Positions 17,069-26,006 are shown, counted from the first letter of the stretch. The stretch is 64,000 nucleotides of DNA from Cedecea neteri (GCF_000758305.1 NZ_CP009458.1:4464001-4528000), one strand, 5' to 3'. Made by a program: numbers and translations. The notes: generated by a model not told the origin, from the letters alone.

Positions 17069-17860
17069 TCAAGCGCCGAGGTTGGCAGGCAGCGGTGCCT
17101 GCATCCATTTCTGCGACAGGGTGTTCAGGGTATTGTCCTTCAGCGCGTCACCAATCAGCTCGTCCACTTTTGCTTTCAGCGCAGGTTCGTTCTTTTTCAG
17201 CCCGATGTAGCAAGGGGAGTCCTTGAGCATAAATTTGCTGACCGGCGCTTTGGTTGGGCTCTGGCGGGCAATCGCCGCCACAACCAGGTTGCCGGTGGCG
17301 ATGTACTGCACCTGGCCTGAAAGATAAGCGGAAATGGTGGTGTTATTGTCTTCGTAGCGCTTCACGTCGGCGTCTTTCGGCGCGAGGTCGGTTAATACCA
17401 TGTCTTCTACTGCGCCACGGGTCACGCCAATGGTTTTCCCGCTGAGCGCTTTAGCATCGGTCACCGCGCCATCTTTCGGCCCGAACACGCCGAGGAAGAA
17501 CGGGGCGTAAGCGCGGCTAAAATCGATGACTTTCTCGCGTTCAGCGTTCTTGCCGAGGCTGGAAATGACCAGGTCAACTTTGTCCGTCTGCAGATACGGT
17601 ACGCGGTTCGCGCTGGTGACCGGCACCAGCTGCAGCTTGACCTTCAGGCCTTTCGCCAGGTAGGCCGCCATATCAATGTCGTAGCCTTGAGGTTTTAGAT
17701 CGGCATTCACCGAACCAAACGGCGGGAAATCCTGCGGTACAGCCACGCGCAGCACGCCGCGTTTTTCAATATCCTGCAGTTGATCGGCCATTACCGCCCC
17801 GGCCTGAGCCAGCAGTACCGTTGCGCCAACTAAAGAGAACAACCATTTTTTCATCGTCAT
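17069..17860 (-). CDS. Periplasmic amino-acid-binding protein of PAAT transporter
   Basis: This is a 263-aa SBP family 3 protein with a signal peptide cleaved near AGAVMADQLQ. The family hallmarks are visible: RGVLRVAVPQDFPPFG at the mature N-terminus, the GYDIDMAAYLAKGL motif and the ligand-loop REKVIDFSRAYAPFFLGVF. The ATG at 17860 has GAGG 6 bp upstream. It is the first gene of the operon. Substrate is unknown. Its place between lysP and yeiE might hint at a basic or polar amino acid, but that is only inference. Confidence 0.92.
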   Translation of the reverse strand: MTMKKWLFSLVGATVLLAQAGAVMADQLQDIEKRGVLRVAVPQDFPPFGSVNADLKPQGYDIDMAAYLAKGLKVKLQLVPVTSANRVPYLQTDKVDLVISSLGKNAEREKVIDFSRAYAPFFLGVFGPKDGAVTDAKALSGKTIGVTRGAVEDMVLTDLAPKDADVKRYEDNNTTISAYLSGQVQYIATGNLVVAAIARQSPTKAPVSKFMLKDSPCYIGLKKNEPALKAKVDELIGDALKDNTLNTLSQKWMQAPLPANLGA

Positions 17861-18038
17861 GTGCAGCCTCGTCGCCTGATTGAAACAAAAGATTCTTTGA
17901 ATTCAATTCTGCAACTAATGTGCCAATGCAGCTGAATCGCGAATATCGCTGCAACATTGCGGTGAAAAAGAGGTTAGCGGGCAGGAGGTTGCCTCGCGGC
18001 CACACCCCAATCAGGTGCAGCTGCAAGATTTTGGTGCA

Positions 18039-18905
18039 TTATGCTTCGCAGTAGCGCAGAAAACGCAGCAGCGCGTTAGAGATATGCTTTTGTCGATGGT
18101 GGATCCGGTACAGCGTCCGCACCAGACGAGGGAGAGGAATGGCCACTTCAACCAATGAACCACTTTCCAGCTGCTCGGCAATCACCCGGCGAGACAGGCA
18201 GCTGATACCCAGCCCGTGACGCACCGCATGTTTGATCGCCTCGGAATTGCCCAGTTCCATGCCCAACTGAAACTCTGGCAGATGTGAAAGCAGTAAATAG
18301 TCGACGATTTCGCGGGTGCCTGAGCCGCGCTCGCGCAGGATCCACGGCTGTTTTGCCAGACTTTCCAGCGTTACCGGCTGGTGCACCAGCGGGTTGCCCG
18401 GCGAAGCAAAGACCACCAGCTCGTCGTCGAGCCACGGCTCGGTCACCAGCTCTGCCATATGACAAGGCCCTTCAATCAGGCCAATATCCACGCGGAAATC
18501 CGCCACCGCGTTGATCACGTCCTGACTGTTGCCGACGCTAAGCTCCAGCGGCAACTTCGGAAAGTCGCGGCGATAGCGGGCAATCATCTCCGGCAGAATA
18601 TAGTTGCCAATGGTGCTGCTGGCATACACGCGGATCGCGCCGTTATCTTCCCGGAACAGCTGTTCTATTTCACCGGCCTGCTCCAGCAGCCCAACAACTC
18701 GCGGGTAGAGCAGCCTGCCGTGTTCATTTACCACGAGGCGCTTCCCCACGCGGTCAAAGAGCTGAACCCCAAGCTGCCCTTCGAGGTCGGCAAGCGCGGC
18801 GCTGACCGCCGACTGAGAGAGGGACAGCATCTGGGAAGCTTGCGTGGTCGAACCGCTTTTAAGCACTTCAGCAAAGACTTCCAGCTGCCGCAGCGTGATA
18901 TGCAT
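18039..18905 (-). CDS. yeiE: YeiE, LysR-family transcriptional regulator
   Basis: This is a LysR-type regulator of 288 aa. The N-terminal winged HTH (LRQLEVFAEVLKSGSTTQASQMLSLSQSAVSAALADLE, residues about 5-42) is followed by a ligand-binding domain (IRVYASSTIGNYILP...). The ATG at 18905 (MHITLRQLEVFAEV) matches E. coli YeiE; an upstream start 13 codons earlier is rejected. Literature I recall links E. coli YeiE to iron homeostasis, which is noteworthy near cirA. The gene is divergent from yeiH, in K-12 also its neighbour. Confidence 0.94.
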   Translation of the reverse strand: MHITLRQLEVFAEVLKSGSTTQASQMLSLSQSAVSAALADLEGQLGVQLFDRVGKRLVVNEHGRLLYPRVVGLLEQAGEIEQLFREDNGAIRVYASSTIGNYILPEMIARYRRDFPKLPLELSVGNSQDVINAVADFRVDIGLIEGPCHMAELVTEPWLDDELVVFASPGNPLVHQPVTLESLAKQPWILRERGSGTREIVDYLLLSHLPEFQLGMELGNSEAIKHAVRHGLGISCLSRRVIAEQLESGSLVEVAIPLPRLVRTLYRIHHRQKHISNALLRFLRYCEA

Positions 18906-19030
18906 AAGAGTGATTTCCTGTGGTGGCAGCCCGTCGCTTACCACTTATAAAGATTAATTATAAATATATAATCAATTTTATTTTTATGCCAGCCAGGCGT
19001 AGCCTTTTCGCTAAGACAGAGGAGAAGGTT
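18906..19030. promoter_or_regulatory. Divergent yeiE-yeiH promoter region, AT-rich
   Basis: The 125-bp intergenic region includes a very AT-rich stretch (about 18945-18985) with gattaattataaatatataatcaat, an imperfect inverted repeat around GATT/AATC. Divergent LysR promoters commonly hold a T-N11-A operator; this segment is the best candidate. AGGAGAAGG precedes the yeiH ATG. Confidence 0.5.
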
Positions 19031-20080
19031 ATGACAGCACTCACCGTACAAGCTCACCGCCACACGCTGTGGCACTTTTTACCGGGACTGGCGCTTTCCG
19101 CCGCCATTACCGGCCTGGCGTTATGGCTTGGCAATATACCGGCTGTAGCCGGTGTCGGCCTTAGCGCCCTGACGCTCGCCATCCTTTGCGGCATGATAAT
19201 CGGCAACACCGTGTATCCCAAAATCTGGCAGCAATGCGACGGCGGCGTGCTGTTCGCCAAGCAGCACCTTCTGCGCCTCGGCATTATTCTGTATGGCTTC
19301 CGCCTGACGTTTTCGCAGATTGCCGACGTTGGCGTGAGCGGTCTGGTGATTGACGTGCTGACGCTGTGCAGCACCTTCGCCCTCGCCTGCTGGCTCGGCC
19401 AAAAAGTGTTTGGCCTGGATAAGCAAACGAGTTGGCTGATTGGCGCGGGCAGCAGTATTTGCGGCGCAGCGGCGGTGCTTGCCACCGAACCAGTGGTGAA
19501 AGCCGAAGCCAGTAAAGTCACCGTGGCCGTCGCCACTGTGGTTATCTTCGGGACGTTGGCTATCTTTATCTACCCGATGATTTACCCGTTCGTCAGCCAC
19601 TGGTTTACGCCTGAAACTTTCGGGATCTACACCGGGTCAACAATGCATGAAGTTGCCCAGGTCGTTGCCGCAGGCCACGCCATTAGCCCGGAAACGGAAA
19701 ATGCGGCGGTTATTGCCAAAATGCTGCGCGTGATGATGCTGGCCCCGTTCCTGATTTTCCTGGCTGCCCGCGTTAAATCTCTGGCACCGGCTGGCTCGGC
19801 GCAGACAGGTAAAATCACCATCCCGTGGTTTGCAATACTGTTTATCGTGGTGGCGATCTTCAACTCCTTCCACTTCCTGCCGCAGGCGCTGGTGAATGTG
19901 CTGGTCACGCTGGATACCTTCCTGCTGGCCGTAGCGATGGCCGCTCTGGGCCTGACAACCCACGTCAGTGCCCTGAAAAAAGCCGGAGTTCGGCCGCTGC
20001 TGATGGCACTGGTGCTGTTCATCTGGCTGATTGTCGGTGGCGCGGCCATTAACCTGGCGGTGCACCACCTGTTAGCATAA
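19031..20080 (+). CDS. yeiH: YeiH, UPF0324 family inner-membrane protein
   Basis: This 349-aa membrane protein of the conserved YeiH/UPF0324 (Cons_hypoth698) family has about ten helices. Family hallmarks include GSSICGAAAVLATEPVVKAEASKVTVAVA near residues 140-165 and the EVAQVVAAGHAIS motif. Its function is unproven; some relatives are suggested to export sulfur compounds. The ATG at 19031 (MTALTVQAH) was chosen over an upstream in-frame start because of the strong AGGAGAAGG ribosome site and the match to E. coli. It is divergent from yeiE, its likely regulator. Confidence 0.92.
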   Translation: MTALTVQAHRHTLWHFLPGLALSAAITGLALWLGNIPAVAGVGLSALTLAILCGMIIGNTVYPKIWQQCDGGVLFAKQHLLRLGIILYGFRLTFSQIADVGVSGLVIDVLTLCSTFALACWLGQKVFGLDKQTSWLIGAGSSICGAAAVLATEPVVKAEASKVTVAVATVVIFGTLAIFIYPMIYPFVSHWFTPETFGIYTGSTMHEVAQVVAAGHAISPETENAAVIAKMLRVMMLAPFLIFLAARVKSLAPAGSAQTGKITIPWFAILFIVVAIFNSFHFLPQALVNVLVTLDTFLLAVAMAALGLTTHVSALKKAGVRPLLMALVLFIWLIVGGAAINLAVHHLLA

Positions 20081-20104
20081 TTCAATACGGAAAAAAGCCT
20101 CCTG

Positions 20105-20140
20105 ACCCGCTATCATGACGGATTACCGATAGCGGGTTTT
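20105..20140 (+). terminator. Terminator between yeiH and nfo
   Basis: ACCCGCTATC (20105-20114) and GATAGCGGGT (20128-20137) form a perfect 10-bp stem with a 13-nt loop, followed by a short TTTT. It probably ends yeiH transcription. Confidence 0.75.
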
Positions 20141-20166
20141 GCCCGTCAAGAAACAGGAGAAGACAG

Positions 20167-21024
20167 ATGAAGTTTATTGGAGCGCACGTTAGCGCCTCGG
20201 GCGGCCTGGAAAACGCCGCCATCCGCGCCCACGAACTGGAAGCCACCGCTTTTGCCCTGTTCACCAAGAATCAACGCCAGTGGCGCGCCGCGCCGCTAAC
20301 CAGCGAAGTCATCGACAACTTTAAGAACGCCTGCGAAAAATATCATTACGGCCCGGGCCAAATACTTCCGCATGACAGCTACCTGATAAACCTCGGCCAC
20401 CCGGTTGAAGATGCGCTGGAAAAATCCCGCGAGGCGTTTATCGACGAAATGGTGCGCTGCCAGCAGCTGGGGCTGACGCTGCTGAATTTCCATCCGGGCA
20501 GCCACCTGAAACAGATTCCGGAAGAGGAATGCCTGAAGCGCATTGCGGAGTCGATTAACATCGCGCTGGAGAAGTCTGAAGGCGTGACCGCCGTAATTGA
20601 AAACACCGCAGGCCAGGGCAGCAACCTTGGTTTCCGCTTCGAGCATCTCGCGGCGATTATTGACGGCGTGGAAGATAAATCCCGCGTTGGCGTCTGCATC
20701 GATACCTGCCACGCCTTTGCCGCCGGGTACGATCTGCGCACCGAAGCTGACTGCGAAAAAACCTTTAGCGAGTTCGAAAGTATCGTCGGGTTCAAATACC
20801 TGCGCGGGATGCACCTCAACGATGCAAAAAGTGAGTTTGGCAGCCGCGTTGACCGCCACAACAGCCTCGGCCTTGGGAATATTGGCCACACACCGTTCAG
20901 TTGGATCATGCGTGACGCCCGTTTCGACGGCATTCCGTTAATTCTGGAAACCACCAACCCGGATATCTGGGCCGAAGAAATTGCCTGGCTTAAGGCACAG
21001 CAGCACGAGGAAGCTACAGCTTAG
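20167..21024 (+). CDS. nfo: Nfo, endonuclease IV
   Basis: Nfo is an apurinic/apyrimidinic endonuclease that cleaves 5' of abasic sites and removes 3' blocking groups in base excision repair. It has 285 aa, as in E. coli. The zinc-site signatures of AP endonuclease family 2 are all present: VIENTAGQGSNLGF, GVCIDTCHAFAAGYD and HLNDAKSEFGSRVDRHNSLG. The start ATG follows ACAGGAGA. The gene is separated from yeiH by a terminator and is convergent with fruA. Confidence 0.97.
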   Translation: MKFIGAHVSASGGLENAAIRAHELEATAFALFTKNQRQWRAAPLTSEVIDNFKNACEKYHYGPGQILPHDSYLINLGHPVEDALEKSREAFIDEMVRCQQLGLTLLNFHPGSHLKQIPEEECLKRIAESINIALEKSEGVTAVIENTAGQGSNLGFRFEHLAAIIDGVEDKSRVGVCIDTCHAFAAGYDLRTEADCEKTFSEFESIVGFKYLRGMHLNDAKSEFGSRVDRHNSLGLGNIGHTPFSWIMRDARFDGIPLILETTNPDIWAEEIAWLKAQQHEEATA

Positions 21025-21028
21025 AAAG

Positions 21029-21060
21029 AAAAACGCCCCGCATAAGCGAGGCGTTTTTTA
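21029..21060. terminator. Bidirectional terminator between nfo and fruA
   Basis: AACGCCCCGC-ATAA-GCGAGGCGTT forms a 10-bp stem with one mismatch. It has a T-run on the plus strand (TTTTTT) and A-rich sequence on the left that gives a U-tract on the minus strand, so it can serve both convergent genes. Confidence 0.85.
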
Positions 21061-21073
21061 GCTGGGCTGAAGA

Positions 21074-22762
21074 TTAAGCGACTTTCGCCGCCAGCTCCGT
21101 TTCAGGACGCTTGAGGAAGGCGTAGGACAGGCCCGCCACCAGCGTACCTGCGACAATCGCCAGCAGGTAACCCAGTACCGGGGTAATCGCGCCAGGGATC
21201 AGCAGCACAAACAGGCCGCCGTGCGGGGCCATCAGCTTCGCGCCAACCGCCATGGACAGCGCCCCCGTTAACGCCCCGCCGATGATGCAGCAAGGCAGGA
21301 CGCGCATCGGGTCACGAGCAGCAAACGGAATCGCCCCTTCGGTAATGAAACACAGCCCGAGCACCAGCGCCGCTTTGCCCCCTTCCTGCTGCGCCTTATC
21401 AAACTTACGGCGAGCCACCAGCGTAGCCAGACCCAGCGCCAACGGTGGCACCATGCCCGCGGCCATGATAGCCGCCATGGGTGCATAAGTCTGGGTACTG
21501 AGCAAGCCGACGCCAAAAGCGTAAGCCGCTTTGTTCACCGGGCCGCCCATATCGGTACACATCATGCCGCCCAGAATAGCGCCCAGCAGAACCGCGTTCG
21601 CGGTGCCCATGGTTTGCAGCCAGTGGGTCAGGCCCGCCAGGATTTTAGCCACCGGGGTGCCGATCAGGTAGATCATTGCCAGGCCAACAACCAGGCTTGA
21701 GAACAGCGGAATGATCAGGATCGGCTTTAGCGCTTCCATGCTTGGCGGCAGCTTCAGCTTCGAGCTGATCAGTTTCGCGATGTAGCCCGCCAGGAAACCG
21801 GCGATGATACCGCCAATGAACCCGGAGCCAGTACTCACGGCCAGCATGCCGCCGATAAGACCCGGCGTCAGGCCCGGGCGGTCAGCAATCGAGAAGGCAA
21901 TGTACCCCGCCAGAACCGGCACCATCAGCGCAAACGCTGAGCCACCGCCAATTTGCATCAGCGCCGCGGCAAGCGTGCCAGGTTCCTTAAATGCAGTGAT
22001 ACCAAAGGCAAAGGAGAGCGCAATACACAGGCCGCCCGCCACCACCATCGGCAGCATGTAAGAGACGCCCGTCAGCAGGTGGCGATACGCCCCGGCGCTT
22101 TCTTTTTTACCGGATTCCTGAGCCGCGCTGGCTTTACCTGCGGCTTCGTAAGGTTTGGCCTCGACCAGCGCTTTATCCAGCTCCTGAGCCGTTTTCTTCA
22201 GCGCCAGGCCTGTAGAGGTGCGATACATCGGCTTCCCGGCAAATTTAGCCAGATCCACTTCAATATCCGCCGCCACAATCACCAGATCTGCCTCGGCCAC
22301 TTCTTCAGGGGTAATCGCGTTCCCTGCGCCAACGGAACCACGGGTTTCAACCTTCACCCACCAGCCGCGTTTTTTCGCTTCGGTTTCGATGGCTTCCGCC
22401 GCCATAAAGGTGTGCGCCACGCCGGTCGGGCAGGCAGTGACGGCAACGATACACTTCGGCCCTTTTGCTGCAGCGGGAGCTGTTGCTAATGGGGCTGTGT
22501 AAGTATGTGCCTTACCTTTCGCTTCGCTCAGGAACAGTTCCGGGTGCTGCACCGCGCGATCGATATCGCCCAGGAACACCTTTTTGCCGTTCAGCGAGGT
22601 ATCAGCAGGAATAGCGTTGCCAACGACAATCGCCAGTTCGGCATCGTTTGGGTTATCAATAATGTCGAGGTGCGCTTTTGGCGCTGCGGCACCGAGAAGC
22701 GTCTTCGCGAGATACGCGCGCGCCTGCCCAAGTCCCGGCTCAATAATTAACAGCGTTTTCAT
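21074..22762 (-). CDS. fruA: FruA, fructose-specific PTS EIIB'BC component
   Basis: FruA imports fructose and phosphorylates it to fructose 1-phosphate. It has 562 aa: a degenerate EIIB' domain (residues 1-85), an Ala-rich linker, a catalytic EIIB domain with the phosphorylated Cys at about 111 in VTACPTGVAHTFMAAEAIE, and a membrane EIIC domain from about residue 225 (SYMLPMVVAGGLCIALSFAFG) with the conserved GGPVNKAAYAF and EGAIPFAARDPMR loops. It is the last gene of fruB-fruK-fruA, 16 bp after fruK. In E. coli the operon is repressed by Cra and relieved by fructose 1-phosphate. Confidence 0.97.
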   Translation of the reverse strand: MKTLLIIEPGLGQARAYLAKTLLGAAAPKAHLDIIDNPNDAELAIVVGNAIPADTSLNGKKVFLGDIDRAVQHPELFLSEAKGKAHTYTAPLATAPAAAKGPKCIVAVTACPTGVAHTFMAAEAIETEAKKRGWWVKVETRGSVGAGNAITPEEVAEADLVIVAADIEVDLAKFAGKPMYRTSTGLALKKTAQELDKALVEAKPYEAAGKASAAQESGKKESAGAYRHLLTGVSYMLPMVVAGGLCIALSFAFGITAFKEPGTLAAALMQIGGGSAFALMVPVLAGYIAFSIADRPGLTPGLIGGMLAVSTGSGFIGGIIAGFLAGYIAKLISSKLKLPPSMEALKPILIIPLFSSLVVGLAMIYLIGTPVAKILAGLTHWLQTMGTANAVLLGAILGGMMCTDMGGPVNKAAYAFGVGLLSTQTYAPMAAIMAAGMVPPLALGLATLVARRKFDKAQQEGGKAALVLGLCFITEGAIPFAARDPMRVLPCCIIGGALTGALSMAVGAKLMAPHGGLFVLLIPGAITPVLGYLLAIVAGTLVAGLSYAFLKRPETELAAKVA

Positions 22763-22778
22763 TGCCTGTCTCCTGCTG

Positions 22779-23717
22779 TCAGTGGAAAGGTTTCAGGTCG
22801 ACACGAGCCATCATCGCGGCCAGCTGTGTACGATCGGTAATGCCAACGTTGCTCTGGCTGACGGCCAGGGCGGCAACGGCGGTAGCAAGGCGCAGCGTGT
22901 GTTCGCTGGACTCGCGCATCAGCAGGCCATAAATCAGGCCGCCGACCATGGAATCCCCTGCGCCAACGGTACTAACAACTTCACACGTTGGTGGTTTGGC
23001 AATCCATTCTCCGGAAGCGTTAACCCACAGCGCGCCTTCCGCGCCGAGAGAAATCACCACATGCGCAATCCCCTGCTCGCGGAGCGCATGCGCCGCCTCA
23101 ATCACATCCTTCAGTTCAGGCAGCTTGCGACCGGCCCAAATTTCCAGCTCGCGACGGTTCGGTTTGACCAGCCACGGTGCTGCTTTCAAACCGGCAACCA
23201 GCGCTTCGCGGCTGCTGTCGAAAATGATGCACGGACACTGGCTGCGCAGGCGGGTCATCCAGTCGGTGAACGCTTCCGGGGAAACGCCCGCCGGCAGGCT
23301 ACCGCTGACGCAAACCATGTCGAACTGGCCCAGCCAGCTCAGGGAGTCCGCCACAAAGCGTTCCCAGTCCGCGCCTGTCACTTCAAACCCGGAAAAGTTC
23401 AGGTCGGTGACTTCGCCGTCTTTTTCGGTCAGCTTAACGTTGATGCGGGTGCGGCCCTGTACGACCTGGAAGCGGTTGGCGATTCCCAACTCGCTGAACA
23501 GCTGCTGGAAGCCGTCCTGGTTGTCTTTACCGAGGAATCCGCCCACGGTCACGTCGATGCCGAGATCTTTCAGCACCTTAGCTACGTTGATGCCCTTACC
23601 GGCCGCATGCAGACCGGTGGTGCGCACCAGGTTCACTTCTCCACGTTCTATTTCCGGGCAAAAGCCCACCAGGTCATAGGCCGGGTTCAGGGTGATCGTT
23701 GCTACACGTCTGGTCAT
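22779..23717 (-). CDS. fruK: FruK, 1-phosphofructokinase
   Basis: FruK phosphorylates fructose 1-phosphate to fructose 1,6-bisphosphate using ATP. It has 312 aa and is a PfkB-family kinase. The substrate-side motif GLHAAGKGINVAKVL and the C-terminal signature STVGAGDSMVGGLIYG (catalytic Asp in GAGDS) are present. Its ATG overlaps the fruB stop by one base (TAATG), so translation is probably coupled. It is the middle gene of fruBKA. Confidence 0.97.
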   Translation of the reverse strand: MTRRVATITLNPAYDLVGFCPEIERGEVNLVRTTGLHAAGKGINVAKVLKDLGIDVTVGGFLGKDNQDGFQQLFSELGIANRFQVVQGRTRINVKLTEKDGEVTDLNFSGFEVTGADWERFVADSLSWLGQFDMVCVSGSLPAGVSPEAFTDWMTRLRSQCPCIIFDSSREALVAGLKAAPWLVKPNRRELEIWAGRKLPELKDVIEAAHALREQGIAHVVISLGAEGALWVNASGEWIAKPPTCEVVSTVGAGDSMVGGLIYGLLMRESSEHTLRLATAVAALAVSQSNVGITDRTQLAAMMARVDLKPFH

Positions 23718-24847
23718 TACGCGCCCTCCCCCAGTCCTTCAGAGATGGCTTCGCCAATCGCTTTCAGCGCCTGTTCAGCATCTTCACCCTGCGCGGTAAA
23801 GCGCAGGCGGTGGCCTTTTTTCACTCCCAGAGCAACAACTTTCATCAGGCTACGTCCATTTGCCGGTTTCCCGGTTCCATCAAGGTTTGTCACGGTAATT
23901 TCGCTATTGAATTGTTTTATGGTGTTGACCAGCGCCGTACCCGGACGGGCGTGCAGGCCGTGTTCATTACGCACGGTAAATTCGGCGCTCAGCGCTTCTT
24001 CTGCCGGGGCATCATCGCTGGTCAGCAGCGTCAGCAATGTCGGCGCATCTGCGGTTAAAAGCTTGTCGGCACGGTTGCCAATCAGCATGTCGCTCAGGCG
24101 GTTCAGCACCTGCAAGGGCTGCTCGTCGGCCACGGCCACGGTCATCAGGAGAGAAACCGGATTTCCGTTCGCCTCAAAACTTGCCGCTGGACGGCTAACA
24201 GCAACGGCGCTCGCCAGGTTACCTGCCGCGCTGTCGTTCAGCCAGATACCCTGACCGAGATACAGCGGATTACCGGCAATCACGTTACTGACGAAAGCAG
24301 CATCAACCGCACCCGCCTGCTTCAGGCGGCCCGCGTTCAGCGCCTGCAGCGTCATCAGATCGCTGGCCTCGACGTTCAACGCCAGCAGGCTGTTGTCCAG
24401 CAGCAGCGCGGTGCTTTGCTTCTCGCCCATCAGCAACGCACGGAGCTCTTCCGCACTGGTTGCGGATTTCAGCTGTGCCGCAACTTCGTCGTCACTCAGC
24501 ACATGCGTCAACTGACGCAACAGGCCGAGGTGCTCGTCGGAACTAGCGGCAATACCAATCGCCACGTAAGCGATCTGGCCCTCGCCCCACTCCACGCCCT
24601 GCGGGAACTGGAAAACCTGAACGCCGGTTTTCAGCACCAGCTCACGCGTGTCGGTGGTGCCGTGCGGGATAGCAATCCCGTTACCTAAATAAGTGGTGGT
24701 TTGCTGCTCACGCGCCAGCATACCGTTGACGTAGCCTTCGCCGACGTTGCCTGCCTGCACAAGGGCGGCGGCAACCTGGCGGATAGCGTCTTCTTTGCTC
24801 CCGGCAGCTTCGCCCGGGTGAATATCCTGCACAGATAACTGGAACAT
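23717..24847 (-). CDS. fruB: FruB, fructose PTS diphosphoryl transfer protein (EIIA-M-HPr)
   Basis: FruB passes phosphate from enzyme I to FruA. The 376-aa protein has the expected three parts: an N-terminal EIIA domain with the active His at about residue 62 (GIAIPHGT), a central M domain, and a C-terminal HPr-like domain with His at about 299 in EHGLHARPG and the usual NGRSLMKVVALGVKKG Ser region. It is the first gene of fruBKA, downstream of two Cra operators. Length equals that of E. coli. Confidence 0.97.
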   Translation of the reverse strand: MFQLSVQDIHPGEAAGSKEDAIRQVAAALVQAGNVGEGYVNGMLAREQQTTTYLGNGIAIPHGTTDTRELVLKTGVQVFQFPQGVEWGEGQIAYVAIGIAASSDEHLGLLRQLTHVLSDDEVAAQLKSATSAEELRALLMGEKQSTALLLDNSLLALNVEASDLMTLQALNAGRLKQAGAVDAAFVSNVIAGNPLYLGQGIWLNDSAAGNLASAVAVSRPAASFEANGNPVSLLMTVAVADEQPLQVLNRLSDMLIGNRADKLLTADAPTLLTLLTSDDAPAEEALSAEFTVRNEHGLHARPGTALVNTIKQFNSEITVTNLDGTGKPANGRSLMKVVALGVKKGHRLRFTAQGEDAEQALKAIGEAISEGLGEGA

Positions 24848-24868
24848 AGTTCGCCTCTCTCGCTGAAT

Positions 24869-24880
24869 TGAAACGATTCA
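24869..24880. promoter_or_regulatory. Cra (FruR) operator, proximal
   Basis: TGAAACGATTCA differs by one base from the palindromic Cra core TGAAACGTTTCA. It lies 22 bp upstream of the fruB ATG. E. coli fruB likewise has two Cra sites. Confidence 0.85.
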
Positions 24881-24935
24881 GCTTGCTTGAGAAAAAATGC
24901 GCCATCTCGAGCTGCGGGATGCAAAAAGATGACGC

Positions 24936-24947
24936 TGAAACGTTTCA
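24936..24947. promoter_or_regulatory. Cra (FruR) operator, distal
   Basis: TGAAACGTTTCA is a perfect Cra core, 67 bp upstream of the proximal site (start to start) and 89 bp before fruB. Together the two sites predict strong repression of fruBKA by Cra in the absence of fructose 1-phosphate. Confidence 0.92.
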
Positions 24948-25198
24948 AGGAGTGTTGCGCTAATGCTGCATTTCACGCAACATTTCTCGCATTTCTGTTT
25001 GCGAAATTTAGAGCTTCAGCACATTTTCAGTTTAGCAGGCGGGAAGTTCAGCGCACTGACAACCATTTGCAGACAGGTATCAGCAAACTTCAGCTTTGGC
25101 AGCGCAGCAGCTAACGGGGTTTTACTGAACGGCGGAAATTGATGGCTGGAACATAAAAAGAAAACACGTCGATAAATGTTGTATCGACGTGGAGGGGA
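24948..25198. other. Intergenic region between fruB operators and SDR gene
   Basis: With the fruB leader this makes about 350 bp without a coding sequence. Apart from the Cra sites and the SDR terminator at 25155-25191, I see no convincing ORF, RNA gene or repeat. In K-12 the fruB promoter region directly faces setB; here setB lies 2.2 kb away. Confidence 0.6.
25155..25191 (-). terminator. Terminator of the SDR gene
   Basis: CACGTCGATA (25165-25174) and TATCGACGTG (25182-25191) form a perfect 10-bp stem with a 7-nt loop. On the minus strand TTTTCTTTTTAT follows. It lies 7 bp after the SDR stop codon. Confidence 0.9.
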
Positions 25199-25942
25199 TC
25201 AGGCGAGCTGGCGGGTTGGCCGGAAGACGATTTCGTTTACGTCCATGTCATCGGGCTGTTCAAGGGCGAAGGTGATAGCACGGGCAAAGGAATCGGCCGG
25301 AATAGCCGTCGCCTGATAAAACCCCTGCATACCGCGAGCAACATCTTCTTCGGTGATGCTGTTCGGTAATTCCGAATCCACAGCCCCTGGAGAAAGAATT
25401 GTCGTGCGGATATTCCAGGGTTTTACCTCCTGTCTGAGACCTTCCGTCAACGCACGCACGGCGAATTTCGTCGCGGAGTAGACCGTGCCATTCGGCATGA
25501 TTTTATGTCCGGCCACCGACGCAACATTAACAAAGTGCCCGGACATTTGGCGCTGCATATGCGGCAAGGCGGCGGCAATACCATAGAGCACCCCCTTGAT
25601 ATTCACGTCGATAGTGCGATCCCAATCCTCAACCTTCAGCCTTTCAAGCGCCGATATTGGCATTAACCCCGCGTTATTGACCATTACGTCAATACGCCCG
25701 AAGGCCTGAACAGCGCTATCGACAAGCTGCTTCACGTCGCTGAGGACGGTCACGTCGGTCTCAACGGCGAGAGCCTGCCGCCCTCCACGGGTTAACTCAT
25801 CAGACAGCTGCTGTAAGCGCTCAAGTCGACGAGCCCCCAGCACGACATGTGCCCCTCGCTCACTCAGCAGGCGGGCAGCAGCCAGACCAAGGCCGCTGCT
25901 GGCCCCGGTTATCACAATGACTTTATCTTTAATATTGTTCAT
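25199..25942 (-). CDS. Short-chain dehydrogenase/reductase, substrate unknown
   Basis: This is a classical SDR oxidoreductase of 247 aa. Cofactor motif TGASSGLG is at residues 12-19, NNAG at about 89-92, and the catalytic triad is Ser142, Tyr155 and Lys159 (YSATK). The basic residues after the second strand (GARRLERL) suggest NADP(H). The ATG at 25942 was chosen over a GTG one codon earlier because GGAG lies 6 bp upstream. It is divergent from a LysR gene that probably controls it. The pair sits between fruB and setB, which are adjacent in K-12. The substrate cannot be inferred. Confidence 0.9.
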   Translation of the reverse strand: MNNIKDKVIVITGASSGLGLAAARLLSERGAHVVLGARRLERLQQLSDELTRGGRQALAVETDVTVLSDVKQLVDSAVQAFGRIDVMVNNAGLMPISALERLKVEDWDRTIDVNIKGVLYGIAAALPHMQRQMSGHFVNVASVAGHKIMPNGTVYSATKFAVRALTEGLRQEVKPWNIRTTILSPGAVDSELPNSITEEDVARGMQGFYQATAIPADSFARAITFALEQPDDMDVNEIVFRPTRQLA

Positions 25943-26006
25943 CACACGCTCCAGACAAGGGTTTCAACGCAGATGTTAAGCAAAGTAATATCAACCCACT
26001 AGCAGG

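Noticed and set aside
22584..24254. 556-codon open frame on the plus strand opposite fruK and fruB
   Set aside because: It lies wholly antisense to recognisable fruA, fruK and fruB; its translation has no family features and is explained by codon bias of the true genes.
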